Source of the DNA: Certhia americana
Taxonomy: Eukaryota; Chordata; Aves; Passeriformes; Certhiidae
Direction: 5' to 3'
Length of the DNA: 64,000 bases
NCBI GenBank assembly: GCA_018697195.1
Contig: CM031859.1
Span: forward strand, 58,500,707 to 58,564,706
Under the pieces are notes generated by a model. The model did not search any database. It was not told the origin of the DNA and saw only the letters and a program-made list of their open reading frames with translations. This document shows, piece by piece, positions 12,166 through 25,985 of this stretch; position 1 is the stretch's first letter, and the number at the start of each line of letters is the position of its first letter. The translations under genes were made by a program, and so were the position numbers.

Positions 12166-12586
12166 GTGTTGAAGGGTTTGACTTGGCCGTCTGTGGAGGG
12201 GCAGCTGCAGAACAGACAGCTAGAACACAGTAAGCTCCATCAAAATAGCAGAGCTGTCACTGAATCCATCCCATGTACGGGATTGCCAGACACCCTGAAT
12301 AGCTTCTGCAGTAGGTTGTCTGTGATGAAATCCTTTCTGAAAGCAATGTCTGTGAGCTACCATATCTATGAAGAGGCAGGGCAGCCTCTCTGGAGTGACA
12401 CCACCAATCCCATTGACAGCACTGTCCCACACAGTGGTGCCTCATCTTGCATGTGGATTCACTGGAGACAGTGTGATAGTGATCTTCCACTCTTCTTTCC
12501 ACAAATCCCTTTAGTTTGTCTAGAGGGGGATCAAAATGCAAACCCAGTGGTGTGCCACTGAGGAACAATATTTTGATTGATATCAA
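12166..12586. other. ORF-dense patch of unknown origin
   Basis: This stretch is clearly richer in G+C than its surroundings and carries long open frames on both strands: 12166-12561 on plus (131 codons, GTG first codon) and 12257-12586 on minus (109 codons). Neither contains a motif that I recognise, and overlapping antisense frames are common wherever stop codons are rare. It lies about 140 bp before a minus-strand CR1 3' end. It could be an unrecognised repeat, a decayed processed pseudogene or a conserved non-coding block. I do not call a gene. Confidence 0.3.
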
Positions 12587-12726
12587 AGATGTGAAATAAA
12601 ATTATGTAGAGGAATATCTCATGCATGTTCCTCTCAAAGACATTTTTAAACACTGTGGAAGACGACTGGGTAACTTGCATATTTTCTGCCAGTCATCCAA
12701 GATTAATAAAGCTTATAAAAAATAAC

Positions 12727-12930
12727 AGAATCACCAATTCATAGAATAGTTAAGATTGGAAAACACCTGTAAGATCATCAAGTTCAACCATCAACCTAGC
12801 ACACCGTAAGCACCACTAAACCATATCTCCAGCTGTCATAACCACACATTTTTTGAACACTTCCAGGGATGGTGATTCCACCACTTCCTTGGGCAGCTTG
12901 TTAAGGTTTTTCTTGAACAGAAAATAAAGC
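12727..12930 (-). mobile_element. CR1 LINE, 5'-truncated 3' end
   Basis: Read on the minus strand, this contains the C-terminal end of the CR1 ORF2 protein (LPKEVVESPSLEVFKKCVV at about 12830-12905), then the short 3' UTR typical of CR1. On the plus strand the UTR appears as the tcatagaatagttaagattgg block followed by the aagatcatcaagttcaacc block. CR1 is the dominant avian non-LTR retrotransposon and most copies are severely 5'-truncated like this one. The terminal 8-bp repeats have degenerated. Sequence beyond about 12930 no longer resembles CR1. The copy is non-functional. Confidence 0.88.
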
Positions 12931-15900
12931 TTCTCTTGTGAGTTTATTTCAAAAATTTGAGTACCTTCATGCAAAATAGTGATACTATAGCTGATGCAAG
13001 ATACAATGAATAAAATGTTAGCATCATTGGTGAAGGAGAGGCAAATATTCTTCTGAGACATCACCATGTGTAGTCATTTTTGCTGAACCTTATATTAATA
13101 TGCTTATATATGCTGAACCAGATATATAAATATGAGGTCCCAAAGCAGCTTATCCTACGGAAGACACCTAAACCAGTAAAAAAAAAATAAAAAGCTCTCC
13201 CTAAAAATGCCTTTTTCTCTCTAGAGAATGCAAAGAAATTATACAGTGAAGGTAATACTTAAATTATTGCCATATAAATGTCTAAAGCTAGGTGGAGAGA
13301 ACCTTACCCTTTGTTTTAGCTCAGGTCAGCTAACCAGAATTGCAAGCAGTAGTTTAACTCCCTCCCATGACTTCATACAATTCTGTTCTCTTTCCACCTG
13401 CAGTTTGAGTGTGTGCAGAAGTTTCCTTTACTCACTTCAAAAAAGAGCCTCCCTACAGTTCTTGATGATACAGTTCTTGATTCTCTTTGCTTAGCAGTGG
13501 CACATGAAGTAATACAAAGTATCATACTTTATTTGCTTGACCATTAATGAAATTGTAAAAGGACACAGATCTACTGGTACTTAATAATTATATTGCCCCT
13601 GAGGAGCAGGAGCAGTAGGACTACCTTATACACAGTCCCTTCTGTCTATGCTACTGCCAGTAATACTTCGGGTGAGGCAGAAATCATGGTCTTTTCACAG
13701 TCAGACTGTTTCTTTGTAAAGATTTACATTTCCTATCATCTTGTTAACATACTGCTGAAAAGCATTAGGTAAGAATCTATATAATAACAAGTGCTTTGTT
13801 TCAGAGAACTTGATTAAGATTTGTAAGATCATATTGATTACATTCCTAGTAAAAACTGACAGCATAGTTGAATTATATACAACATGTTGTGTCAGATTGC
13901 CTGTGCAGTGGAAATAGCAGAAAAAAAATCTGGATAAGTTGCATTTTTTCCTATATATTTTCTTAAATTTTGATCGATACTCTTTAGACGTATTGCATCT
14001 AATCAGAACATTATACTTCACAGTCCTGAAATAAGCATCACTGGCTGATCTAAGTTTTTTCTCTTAGAAATGCAGGTGGATGAAGTGTACAAGCAGGGAT
14101 GCAACAGTCTCCAGGCAGCTCTTCTTGCCCCCAGGAGAAGAGCAGCAGTGTGTGTCCCTTGCAGCACTGACACCCCCAAGCTCAGTTCTGCTGTGGCCCC
14201 ACAAGAGCACTAGCTGTGACCTGAGCTCTGGCCACATGCAGGCATAGGGGTTGTATTATCCAGTTCCCCTCTCCAGAATCTCAACTGTCCCTGCTCGTAT
14301 TCTTTTCTTTTATTAGTTCTGTATTCCCTGTAATTTGAGAGACTGTTTCATGGCTATATAAAGCTTCATCTCCTCTCCCCCACCTTCTAGCAGCTCACTA
14401 CTTTCTAGCTTCAGTCTTCCTTTTAGTCACCCTCAGTTCTGTGACACTTTCTGTCTGTGCTTCCTCTCCTTCTTGATGTTTTTGTCCAACCAGCAGAAAT
14501 CATGATAGGTTTACTCATCCAGCAATAATTAATTCTGCTTGTCCTGGACAAGGAGATTTTTCCCATCTTGCTCTCCTCTCTGCATATAGCAAATATTTAC
14601 ATAACATATTAAGTATGTGGGGAAACCTCAAAAGATTTGGTTCAATGCCTTTTGGATAAGCACCTGAAAAGATTGGCTGTTTGTGCAAACCTAATCCAAA
14701 CAATCTGATTCTTAAGTTAATGGGCTGGAAATCTTGTGAGAACAGGTTGTCTCACAGTACAAGATTTCTCGTGAATTTTGCGTCTCCTGTTGGAATGGTA
14801 GTACAGTGAAAATAACCACTTGTACTGTTTTGACACTTCTTTTCAAGGATTCAGGACAAAGAGGTAAGAAAGTTAACCAGACTTTTCTAAGCCTTAGAAA
14901 AGTAACAGTCAGCTTAAACTGATGTTTCAGTGAGAACTCAGAAGGGGAGATTACAACATTCAAGCCAATTCAGCTGTTCTTTTATAGCAGTGTTCACCCA
15001 CTTTATTGATATGCATCAGGTATTGGTAAAATAATACACTACATACTCTGACTGACTGGCTAATAGGAATCTGTCAAACTATGAATGCTATAACAGTCAC
15101 ATAATAATAACACAGCACTACAGAAGGTAATAAATTACATACTTGCCACCATCCTTCACATATTCTGTACGGATCATGGAGTTATGGTTATTGGTTGCAG
15201 TGTGTATTACCAGGTCCCAGGGTCACCAGAACAGAGTTAAATGATGTAAGGGAGTAAGTGAAATGATGATCTATGTTCAAAACCATCACTAGCCTTGGTA
15301 CCTATTTACCTCATGCAGTATGTTTATGTACTAAGTATGAATAATCCGGTTCCTGAAAAGGAAGAAAAAATTGACAATGCCAGGGGCAGAATAGCTCTTT
15401 CCATTTATCATTAATTTTGGATTGAAAGACTTATTTATTTCTGTAGGTGCTGCAGGTGTTGGGGGATTGCTTAGACTTGGCTAAGTTTCTCATGCAGATC
15501 TGTAAGACTCTCTAGACACCCAGTACAGTATTTACTTTCTTCACCAAAGTTCATCTGCAACCATCATGTGGAAAGAAAGTATTCCAGCAGCTCTGTGTGT
15601 CACTCTCAGATAACAGATGAGTCCCACACCAAAGGCCACAATAATCCTGGCTTTTTGTTACTGCTACTGCTCCTACTTGAGCAAAGGGAGCTATTTCTTT
15701 CAATTTAGACAATGCAATATTTGTGCTTTAGTTTGAAGTATCATCCACTTATATTTTATTTGTGAATCCTTTCAGCTTTGTTCTATCTCCCCACTTTAGT
15801 GTATTGCATATCCACAGATTTGGTAGACCTCAAAGACAGTGCTGATATATCATAACTTATACTCCAAGGAAGCACAAGGATGGAATACGCAGTGGCTCTG

Positions 15901-16409
15901 TACATTCAGAGGCTGCTTCCAGATTCACAGGGAAGACAGTTCTGAATAGGGGAAAACAAACACAGTTACAAAAAACTGTATTGTTAAAAATTCCCAATTA
16001 CATAAATCAATGATATTTTACACTGTACATGGATTTATACACTATTTAGGATTGACTGATATAGCTATCAACCATATACTGTCAGCAAGTTATGCATCTC
16101 CTGGTATCAGAAAAAAAGAAAAAAGGGTGAGAGTGTTACTTTTACATCTTAGATGAAAATGTGTTGTATTTTCAAAGCAGATGCCATCTCAGGAAAAATT
16201 ATGCTTAGGCAGGAGTTTTCATGTAAATAATTTTCTGCTGGGCAATCTATTGCTGTTTGGATTTTTCCTGAAGTATTTATATAAACCCAAAGGTTTCTAA
16301 GAGCAGCTATAATGCTGGGGGAGAAAACAGGAAGGTGGGAAACAGTCTAGAACCGAAATACCCCAACTTAAAGGAACCCCATCTCCAGATCTCATTTACT
16401 CCTTTACCT
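12931..16409. other. Non-coding sequence with one G+C-richer patch
   Basis: No gene is recognised. A G+C-richer patch lies at about 14090-14280, and 75 bp later there is an isolated TATA-like string (tatataaag, near 14355) without other promoter evidence. Open frames at 13228-13494 (+), 13701-14021 (-) and 14712-14963 (-) have no motif. Confidence 0.45.
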
Positions 16410-16443
16410 GTAACACCTAAAACAAGGTAACACCTAAAACAAG
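16410..16443 (+). repeat. Perfect 17-bp tandem duplication
   Basis: Two identical adjacent copies (16410-16426 and 16427-16443) of a unit reading gtaacacctaaaacaag. The lack of differences suggests a recent duplication. Confidence 0.97.
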
Positions 16444-19014
16444 TTATCCTCTTTTTCCCATCTACTCCCACTGCCTTCTCAACATATGCATTATGTTCAA
16501 TTAAACTTCTGGAAAACATCAGCACAGCTTGCCAAGAATAACCAGACAAAAATAGGGCAGTATCCATTCTCTTTCTAGGCATTCAGTTTGTCACATCTTT
16601 ATTGCAGCGTGTGCTTTTAGTGTTTTCTGTGTCTGCATTGCCATGTGTAAGGCCAGACACATCTCTGTACCAAATGCCAACCCAATTCTTCTGTGTGTGC
16701 CCCCCTCCAACCCCCCCCCCAAACCAATGAGGTGCTCAGGTGTAATTGTCCAGAATTTGAACAATAATCCTGGCTTTCTCCTGAAAATGAACACTAATGC
16801 ATGAAAGGTAATATACCCCTCTTTTGCTGAGTGCAGGGCTCTGAAAGGTCACACTGAGAGAGAGATTGTGAATTGTTTGGAAAATAGCCAATTTGATTAC
16901 AATGGGCAATTCTGAGCTTACAGTTTGCTTGTGTCTATCCTGCCTAAAGTGGCATCATTTGTAATAAAAACTGTATTGCAGAAGCGCTGTGGAAGAAATC
17001 ACAAGCCCAATTTCATTCTGCTGAAGAATCAGAAAGGGGACTTAAATATCAAAATCAAGATACGACCTGTTCAGCATTGTCTACAATAGGGACATTCAAA
17101 GTAAGTTCAGAAGCATTACATTGATATTGATGCATACCTGCTAAATAGCCACAATTAACTGCAGTTTGGGGATAAAATGAACACTAAAAGCTACTGCCAA
17201 GTTTTGAAAGACTATTTTAACTTTTACAAATGCCAAATTCAAAACAGATATAATCCAAGGCATTTCTTTGTACTTGCTGCCTAGGTGTAGGACCTGTCAC
17301 TCTCCTGGAAATTGCCATCTACTTTCCTGTTCAGCCAGTGGCTAATGAGACCAATTCAAATTCACACATAACAACAGTGATTCACTTGTCTGATTCACAA
17401 GTCCTCTTTATCTCGTTGCATGAAATGGCAGGATTCAAGATTCTAGCACAATACTACTAGTTTTGCCTGTAATTCTCCATGTAAAACATCCTTGTTAGGG
17501 CCACTTTGGATAAATGAGTTTTCCCAGACATGCTCTGTTTGTTCTGGACATATTTCAGGATTATTTCATATTTGCCTGGGGTTTGCAGTCATCTTGTAAC
17601 TCTAACACACATCCACTGGAGTGCAGATGCCCAGCAGTTCTGACACCTTTAGAAATACAGCGTCCCTAATTACAGGTTCTTGCAGGTGGGTTGCTTACGG
17701 ATTGAAGGTCCCTCTCAATTCCTTGCATATTTTTGAGTGTCTGATTAATGAATAACCATAGGTAGTTGTAGGACTGCAACTGAAACTGCAAAGGACTTGC
17801 AAATGGCCTGACTAATTTTAGAGGAGGCCTCATCAACCTGTTCTAAGTCCCCTTGTTTCATTTAGTCATATTGGAAAGCTACAGTGCAATCAGAGTAACT
17901 CCTTCCAATGGCCTGGTGTGATGGCTGCTTAATTCACTAATAAAATATTACCATGTGATTCCTTGCTGGAGATCAACTTTTCCAGCTAAATAATACAGCT
18001 GGATGTACCATCTTAATGGCAAGGGAGGAAAAAACAAAACAAAATAAATAAAAGTGCCCCTCTAAAAATTATCTATTACATCTAGAAGTTCCTTTATGTT
18101 GCCACTCCCTGAAGATCTTTCTTCAAGTTTTTGAGATGTGGTCAACCAGGAGAAGTCCATTCAACTTCTACCAGAAAAAGCCAAAATCTCTTCACACAGC
18201 TTGGATAAGTGTGCAGACCAAAAAACCCTGCTGCTGCAGTCTGTTCTTTCAGAAAAAAAATTTCTCAGTATCTGATTTACATAGGTAGTCTCACCCAAAC
18301 CCCAGAGCTTGATGAAGATCACTCATTACTCCAATTTTTGGTAAACAAGCATCTTTTCTTCAATTTATTTTCTTCTGCTGTGGCTGTTTTTGATGATTTT
18401 CATGAAAGATTCTCCTATCTTAATTTCCAATGACGCTAAGACAATAAAGAGTAATGTGAAGAATTTTCATCCAATGTTAAGGATTAATGGCCTAGTTTTC
18501 AATTTTCAGTTCATTAAGAACTCCTCCAAAAATAATCCATTTTCTGATGGTCAGGATGCTTTGGTCTAGTAAAATGTAAGGTATTTAAGAATACCTCTTA
18601 TGTGAGCCATTTAAAAACGGCCATAAATAAACAACGAGAAAAAAAAAAAATTACAAATGGAAAACAGACTAGGCCACAGGTTTTTCCGACTCTCAGCCAC
18701 CAAGCAGAGTTGTGATGCATATTTCCAGCATTTGTTTGGCTTTTATTTTTTGGTATTGAAAACTGTAGGTTAAGCATCATGCCACAGTTCTTCACAAAGG
18801 AGCCTGTGTGGGGAAACAAATCAACAAATCATAAACCTCTAGTCAGGTTTCCATACTTCTCTCTGCCACAAAGAAATGCAGAGAAATTTGCTTATTTGTA
18901 AAGTTTCTGAGAGAGATATCAAGACATTGTTAGAAAGAAGGGCTAGGCAGCAAATAATTTTCATATCCATAAAGATTTAATATTGAAATTGTTTTTACAG
19001 CCTCAAAAATAAAA
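16444..19014. other. Non-coding sequence, nothing recognised apart from a C-run
   Basis: A C-rich string at about 16700-16720 ends in ten consecutive C residues (16711-16720). No gene or transposon seen. Confidence 0.5.
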
Positions 19015-19052
19015 TCTCATAGAATCAGAGAATAGTTTCAGAGGCAAAGGAT
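19015..19052 (-). mobile_element. Possible very short CR1 3' stub
   Basis: The block tcatagaatcagagaatag followed by tttcagaggcaaagg resembles the extreme 3' UTR of CR1 read on the plus strand (element on minus). Only about 35 bases match, so it may be a dead-on-arrival insertion or chance. Confidence 0.3.
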
Positions 19053-22000
19053 TTTTTTCAGCAAAGAGAAACAGCCAAAACTTTGGTTGTGTTCAAATGG
19101 AATGTTTCATTTGACCTAGTTTATCATTACTACAAAAAAGAAAAAGTTGTTTCTGACTGAAAAAAAACCCCGTTGATAATTTTGTTCATAATAAAGTAGA
19201 TATTTCTTATTGCACTTGGGATTTATTAGCAAATAATTCACTTAAAAGGAACCACTCATTTTCTGAAATTCTTGTAGCAAATCAGCATTTTCCCTTGAAA
19301 GAGATAATGTTGAATTCCCATCCAACCACAATGAAGAATGTTCCTCTATCTTCAGGCGTGGCTTTAGAAGCATTGACTTTTCACCTAAGATATTATTGAA
19401 GCTTATGGATCTCTTTCTTGACTCTCTTTCAAATAGTTAGAAAAAAAATCAGGAGAGCATTATTTCCCACAAATCACCTTTTTGAAATATTACATGAAAC
19501 AGTGAGAAATCTCTTAATTTCAGGAGTGGCATCCTCTGTAAGCATGAACTGAAGTTGTGCTTGTGTAGACATAAACAGGAACTCCAAATTCCACCACCAC
19601 CTAACTAAAACCATTACCCCTACTGAATTGTTCCCATGTGTCAAGTGGTACCACAAGGCTTCTGTTCCCTGAGTCATCATCAGTATATAGTATTTCTAAT
19701 GTTGAAAACTCTATTTGCTATCTTAAGTGACAGAAAGGAGGGCAGAACTAAAAAAACACCCAGCTTATTTTTCTACTTTTTTTGTAAGTAACCTTGAATC
19801 AGAAGTTTGCAGTTTGCGTGTGTATATCTCCTCAAGAATATATGTCATTTCTGTAAATAAGCATCATATATCTTAATAGTAGGGTCAGTAACCCACCCCT
19901 ACCCTCTCACAGTAGCTGATCTATCAAGTTAAATCACAGGCTTTTTGATATAAGTGTCAATGTAGATCTGACACTAAAAAAATAACTCACAGTGGGGCAC
20001 AAAAACAGTAAACAAGGCAGAAAAAAATTAACTCTTTAGACTCTGAAGTTGCTAAAATCCAGAGAGGTTGGTGCACAATTCATGCTGTAATGCAGAGTAC
20101 ATTTTATTGCAACTATTTTGAATGTGTACACAAATTTTCATGAACTTATCTTCCCTTTCCTTTTCAGGCCTCTTGAACTACATGTTGTCTTTCTTTTCTT
20201 GTTTTTCTCTGAGAACTTTACTGCTTCAGCTTCCACATAACCTCTTCTTCTCTGATGGACACCATTCCCTGTCACAGTCATATTTTTCTTCATATCAAAA
20301 AAGCTCAAAATACAATGTTCCCAGAGGCATCTAAAAACAGCATCTGCTAAAACAGAGAAGGCTTGTAGAATCAATCAATGAAACTTGACTCGATCAGAAG
20401 ATTTTCTAGGAGGTTTTTTTTGTGTTTTTTTCCACAAATTCAACATTAAAATGTTTAATGGGAACAAATGTCCAAGTTCCAAATAGCACAAAACATTCAA
20501 AGGGGGAGACCAAAGATTCCTCCTCAGAGGAACCACCAGCCCAGTACTAGGGAATTCATGTCTGTACACAATAAGGCAGCTCCAGCCCTGCTCCAGTGAC
20601 TAAGGACCTGTTCGGAATGCAAGAGCTCCTGCAGAAGAGGCTGAGACCCAATATGATATGCAGTGGGGCATAAGCAACATCATGACTTGCCGGGTGCTTC
20701 CCTGGCACTTCTCCAGCCCTGCATGGTCAGGAGAAGTAGCACAGCATCATTGGTTCCCACTGGTCCCTGTCCCATTTTCCCACCTCCCTGGATTTCACAC
20801 AGCCTTATCTGTATGCCTATGAGTACGGATGGTCATCAGTTCCATCCTCCAAACCTCACCTGGACATAACTTCGGAGCAGTAGGTGTCACAGTCCTGCAG
20901 AGGGCTGGGAACACGCTCATAATCCACCAGTGTGGACAACAATAAGACTTCACTACACTAACTCTGACCTGGCCTCTCCTACTTGCCAGTGAGTCTGAGG
21001 CCCTTTGTCTGATGCAGACATCCTGCTCTTTATATGCTGCATGGTGCCTCACCCCAAAGAGGAAGGGTCCATCTTTCTTGAGTGCTTTGTAAAAGCATCT
21101 CAAAGACCAGATGTTGTTTCCGAAGACTGTGTCTTTGTGTAGCATCCAGATTTTTGCTACAAAAGATTTTGACTTTTGTCATCCCAATACAAAAGAAGTG
21201 GGAGAGAAGTACATACTCTCTAAGACTTTGAAGATAAATTTTCTTGGTCATATTTAGTAATGTGCTCCTGCATAAATACTATGGTGCATTTAAGCTCCAG
21301 TCTGGCTTCCTTCAAAGTCAGCACCTTACTCCTGACAGCAGCTACATAAGATCACTGCACTGCAAAGCTGTGCCAAGTATCAGTCTTACTTCAATACATG
21401 GCACATAAAATGCTACTGGCTTAGCAATAGAGAGAGATGACAACACTTATTCTGTCTCTCAGTTACAGGAAATCTCCATACTCAGGTAGATGACAAAAGA
21501 CGAGCACATATAAAAGGTCCTTGAATAGAACAAAAGTAAGATTATATTTACTTCAGCCTAAAAGATCTAGTCTATAAAAAACACCTTTTCCTTGTAAAAA
21601 AGCATTGAATTTGCAGTTGTCACAGTGAAAGCTTTATACCATGAGCCCTAGTGTTGTTCTGCAGGAAGGGCTTGCTTTATCCACCAGCTTGGAAGTGAAG
21701 TGGAATGTGATGGACAGTGCAGCCACAAAGAGCACTGTAATAGGGGAACATGGAAAGAAAAGGACCCTGAGGATAAGTACAGTGAATGGGCACATTTTAG
21801 GACTCCTTGACATATTCCTTCGGCTTAACAGTAAGTGTTTTACTGTTCTCAACAGTGTTTATGTTCCAAACATTAACAATCTCCCTACAAAAAGCACAGA
21901 ACTCATGCAGTATACACGGACTTAGAAGAGGAAATGCTTTAGGTGCCAGGCCTTCAATGGATTATGGATTTTCCAGCTCCAGCCCCAAACTTCAGTGGTC

Positions 22001-24869
22001 TGCAAGGATAGCTCTGGAGAATACCCTGCAGTCTTGCTTGTTTTCCATGCATACTCCTCCATTTCAGGAAGATCCTCTTTGGGAAGCATTCGCAGCATGC
22101 TTGTTTCCAATTTATTAATTAGATCTAAATTACTGGGCAAAAGTGTAATATGCATATGAGCAAACACAATTAGAATAAAGTGTGGAAGTAGCAAATTCAT
22201 CTAATGATCAGGTTGATTAAATTACTTCAGATAAACCAACAATTCCTTATAAGCACTGTGCAATGGTTTAGGAAGGCTACAGTCTCGTTTAGCTCTCAGC
22301 CTGGAAAATAACAGGGCTTTTATCGACTCTCAGTGCCAAGTGACATATTTAAGTTCCAGCCAAATCGCTGGTACAGGGAGTGTCAATTGCTCCCAGGCTG
22401 AAACTAGTGTTGAGACTGCAGCTCTGCTGCCAGCTCCAAGAGTTTGTGCAGATTATTGGTTATCTAACACCAGCCAGCCCTTTCTCTCACTGCCCTCTCC
22501 CCCTCAAAACTTCCAACAATGGATTACAGTGGATTACATTGGAGATATTTCAATATTTCAACATGACACAGCTTCTTAAATCAAATATTCAGAAGATAAA
22601 TTCAATGAAATAGCATGATCTATCATTTTTCAGCTGCAGCTAGTTATAGCAAAAATCCTTCTTTACTCATTGTGCTCTGGGAGTTTTTGCCTCACATGTG
22701 CTAGCCAACAGCGTGCACTTTAAAAATGCAAGAATATTGAAGTAGGGGTGTTCTTTAACTTACAAAGATGAGAAAACAAACATGGAAAAGTAGACAAAAT
22801 CTGAGAGAAAGGTTAAGCCAGAAAAAAATTGCAACCTTTTAACTTTAAAAGCGCATTTTGGCAGCTCACTTTTTTCCTGCAGAAATGGCCATGGGATATT
22901 TGTTTTGTGTTTGTGGTCTTTGTACATTGATATGTTTTTAGATTAGTAATACTTTGTTACTATCAAAATCCTTCCCCTACTGAAACTGGGGTTTTGGCTG
23001 CTGTGCGAGGTGCAATTTCTGGAAACATAAACCACACAGAAGAATGGACGTGGCCATGCATTACGGAGCAGAATCCAGTGCTGTCCTCCACATACTCTTG
23101 AGAACTGCACTTCAGATACACTAAACTATCCAATAGCTAAAAGATGAGTTTATATGAAAGAATTAGTGATATCCCATTTAATATGAACCTAGAAATCCAG
23201 AAGACAGTTACAGAATCTTGGCAAATCACACTAGATTAATGTATTTGAATTGGTGCCTAAAATGTTCAGATCAATGTCTTGGGTTTTTGGTCGACAGCTT
23301 TTTCCCCTTCAAACTGACAGAGGTCACAGTACATGCAGTTCATCATTTCTAGGCATAAGAATTAGGCTTTGACTAATTGGAAGATTTGCCTGTTATTTAA
23401 ATGAAACTTGTTTGCAGTTTCATCATCCGTGTGGAATCCAGAAAGGCATCAGACTATCCCATCAATTTAGTTAGCAAAGAATAAATGAATAAATAGGCTG
23501 ACAATTTTCTCCTCTGGGACTTACACTGTCACTACATTGTTTCTCCATTATTAATTACCTATGTAAAAATAATTCACTGTACAGCACTATATACTCTATG
23601 CTGTAAATGACTGGATCAGGTGCCTTTCTGCTTGTCTTTCTTTGTGCATTCAATTCTCTTGGTGTCAGCAAGTGATGCTCGACAGTGCATGCACTGAGGG
23701 AAGAAAGGGAAAATCAAGCTGCAGACATCAAAGGGTTACAACCTACATTTTTTGGATGTGTACAGTAATAGGGTTAGTTCTTTTCTATTTTGTATGAAAG
23801 ACTCATTTACAGCTGCTGCTCTGCTTCAGAGGTTTGGATTCATACTGTCTTGCAAGCAGTTTGTGTGCAAGGCTGAGATGTAATATGCTAGCAGATGTCA
23901 CTGACAGGTCAAGGAGTCCTTCAGATGCTGGAAGCCCACAGATCTCCTAATGAAAAGGGGCAGAAGAGAAGCCAAACACATTTCTTTGAGTCAGACTTTT
24001 TTTCCAAGTATTTTACAAGTGTTTGCTTTGCATAAAAAAAATCTTGACACAATTTAATGGAGTAAAAACTTATGGATTTATTTATTTTAGTAAGCCAACA
24101 CTCTGCAGATTTCTTTCACTTAACCAGTAGGAGAGAGAGGGAAGAAAAAGAGCAGATGGGGGAATTCAGGACTCTCCTGTTATCAAACTTCAGATTTTTA
24201 TCCACCCTTCACTAAAGTGCCAGAGGAACAGGTAAATTCATCTGCATCTATTGCACAATCAGGTCTATCCCTGAAAATAAATCTTTTGCTTATGTATCAT
24301 CCAAGTAATTTTTTTAGGGTCATTCAAATAATGCCACATTTCATTTGTGTCTTACAGACTTTGTCACATGCCTTTTATCTTCTCTGCTGCAGTATTATTA
24401 ATCCTTTCAAATTTGCAAAAACTAAGTCAAAGAAGAAATTCAGTCTTCTCAGTCCTACGTCCCAAAGGGCTCTCATAATTTCAGTTCCAGTCCTATGTAC
24501 TTTCAAAGCCACTTCACTGCCTCTTCCAGGCAACAATTCCTTCACAGCCAAAATTTTCGAAAGGGTTCAGACAACCAGTCTCTCCAAAAATGCTACCAAT
24601 AACCCAGAAGAAACACTCTGAGTATTCTCATGAGAATGGGATAGGTTATTTTTTCTTATAACCCTCTCCTGTATTCTGTAGAAGAATGGTGCTGTCTTTA
24701 AAGCACTCTACAGACAAAGATGCGGCTTTGGGGAACACAGCAGTAAAAATTTGTGTTCCCATTGGGCTCTTTGTATAGCAGAGTGCACTTTTCAGCATCT
24801 TGTATATTATCTGCTCCCTGCATAAAGGAATTCTAAACTAAATTCCTTGTGGGACCTCCCTCCACATAA
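19053..24869. other. Non-coding sequence with one G+C-richer patch
   Basis: No gene or known repeat is recognised. About 20580-21040 is richer in G+C and carries overlapping frames on both strands (20663-20869 on plus; 20795-21145 and 21030-21251 on minus) with no motif. The 134-codon frame at 24217-24621 (+) begins with a non-ATG codon and has no recognisable domain. Confidence 0.45.
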
Positions 24870-25560
24870 TGCAAAACTTTAATTTGTGCCCTCTGCTTCT
24901 TGCATTTGACACAGATTCAAACTGTCTTGCATCAACCATTCTTCCTATTCCCTCAAGATCTTCATGGAGTAAAATGATCTCACCTTTCAGTCTACTCTTT
25001 CAATGGAGTAAAGCCCTAATTTCTTTGGTATATTTGGGACAACTAGTTTTCCCCAGTCCCTGCATTATTCTGCTTGCTCTTGCTATATCTCTGTCTATTA
25101 CTACAATAATTCTTTGATCTCAGTTGATCAGAAGCTAGGATGATAGTACAGGTAAAGCCTTTGCAGTATACTAAAGGGGGGTAATTTCTAGAAACTTAAA
25201 CCCACTATGTAATATTTGCAAAGATCTCAATGAATTTCTACACATTTATGCACTAGTTTTAGTCTTTCAAATTTCTTCTGCTACCCATGAACTAAATTTT
25301 CCTGAACTGCATTTCTGCATAGTATGATATTTCAGAGTCTGGTCCTCTGTTCTGTCCAGCTCCTCATTACTTCAGTTTTATTTAGGTTATTCATCTTCCC
25401 ATTCACACATGTACCTTTTTTGTCGTGGCAGAGGTCCCTATTTCTGCATTATCTGCAAATATTTTTGCTTTATAGTGTCTTCATCTTTCTTAGTTTTCAG
25501 ATAAATAGTATGAAGAAGAGTAACAAATCTACTCCATTTTTGTCCGTGTAATTCTCTGCT
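24870..25560 (-). mobile_element. Possible ancient CR1/L3-like LINE relic
   Basis: The plus-strand text has the general look of the antisense 3' portion of old amniote CR1/L3 LINEs: pyrimidine-rich, with a block like 'tctactctttcaatggag' (about 24990-25010), 'ccctgcattattctgcttgc' (about 25059-25078) and 'ctgcattatctgcaaatatt' (about 25444-25463). Each match is short and judged from memory, and no open frame survives. Unrelated T-rich sequence is the main alternative. Confidence 0.28.
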
Positions 25561-25985
25561 CCTCCATTCAGGTCACACCAAAGCAGTATGATCTCTCTGT
25601 AGTCTATAATGAGGCCACCCCTTAATGCATTTGTGCACATCACCCCCTGTGCCATACTTGACCTCACACACTTCTTGCATTTGTTGCAGCTGCAAAAGCG
25701 TAATGAAGCCTGCATAAATTATGTCTCCGGCTGCCTCTTGCCAGTCCTTTGCACCCTTGCCACAAAATAAAAATTATATCAGCTAGTTAAGACAGGATCA
25801 TCTCCCTGTTAATCCATGTGCATCCCAATTGATCAAATAATATCTCAGTAAGGGACCTTGGATATGCCTCTGATGAGTTTTAATAGCATTTTCTCCACCA
25901 GTCCCAGACATATTGTTATCTTCTTCTTTCTGTCATCTCTGACACAGGAAAGAAATGGCTCAGCACTAAGCAATCTGTGGCACTT

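Noticed and set aside
14355..14363. TATA-like box after a G+C-rich patch
   Set aside because: A single TATA string is expected often in A+T-rich DNA; no other promoter element or transcript evidence is visible.
16700..16720. Possible G-quadruplex on the minus strand (C6 and C10 runs)
   Set aside because: Only two long G-runs on the complement, so the usual four-run pattern is not met without splitting the C10 run.
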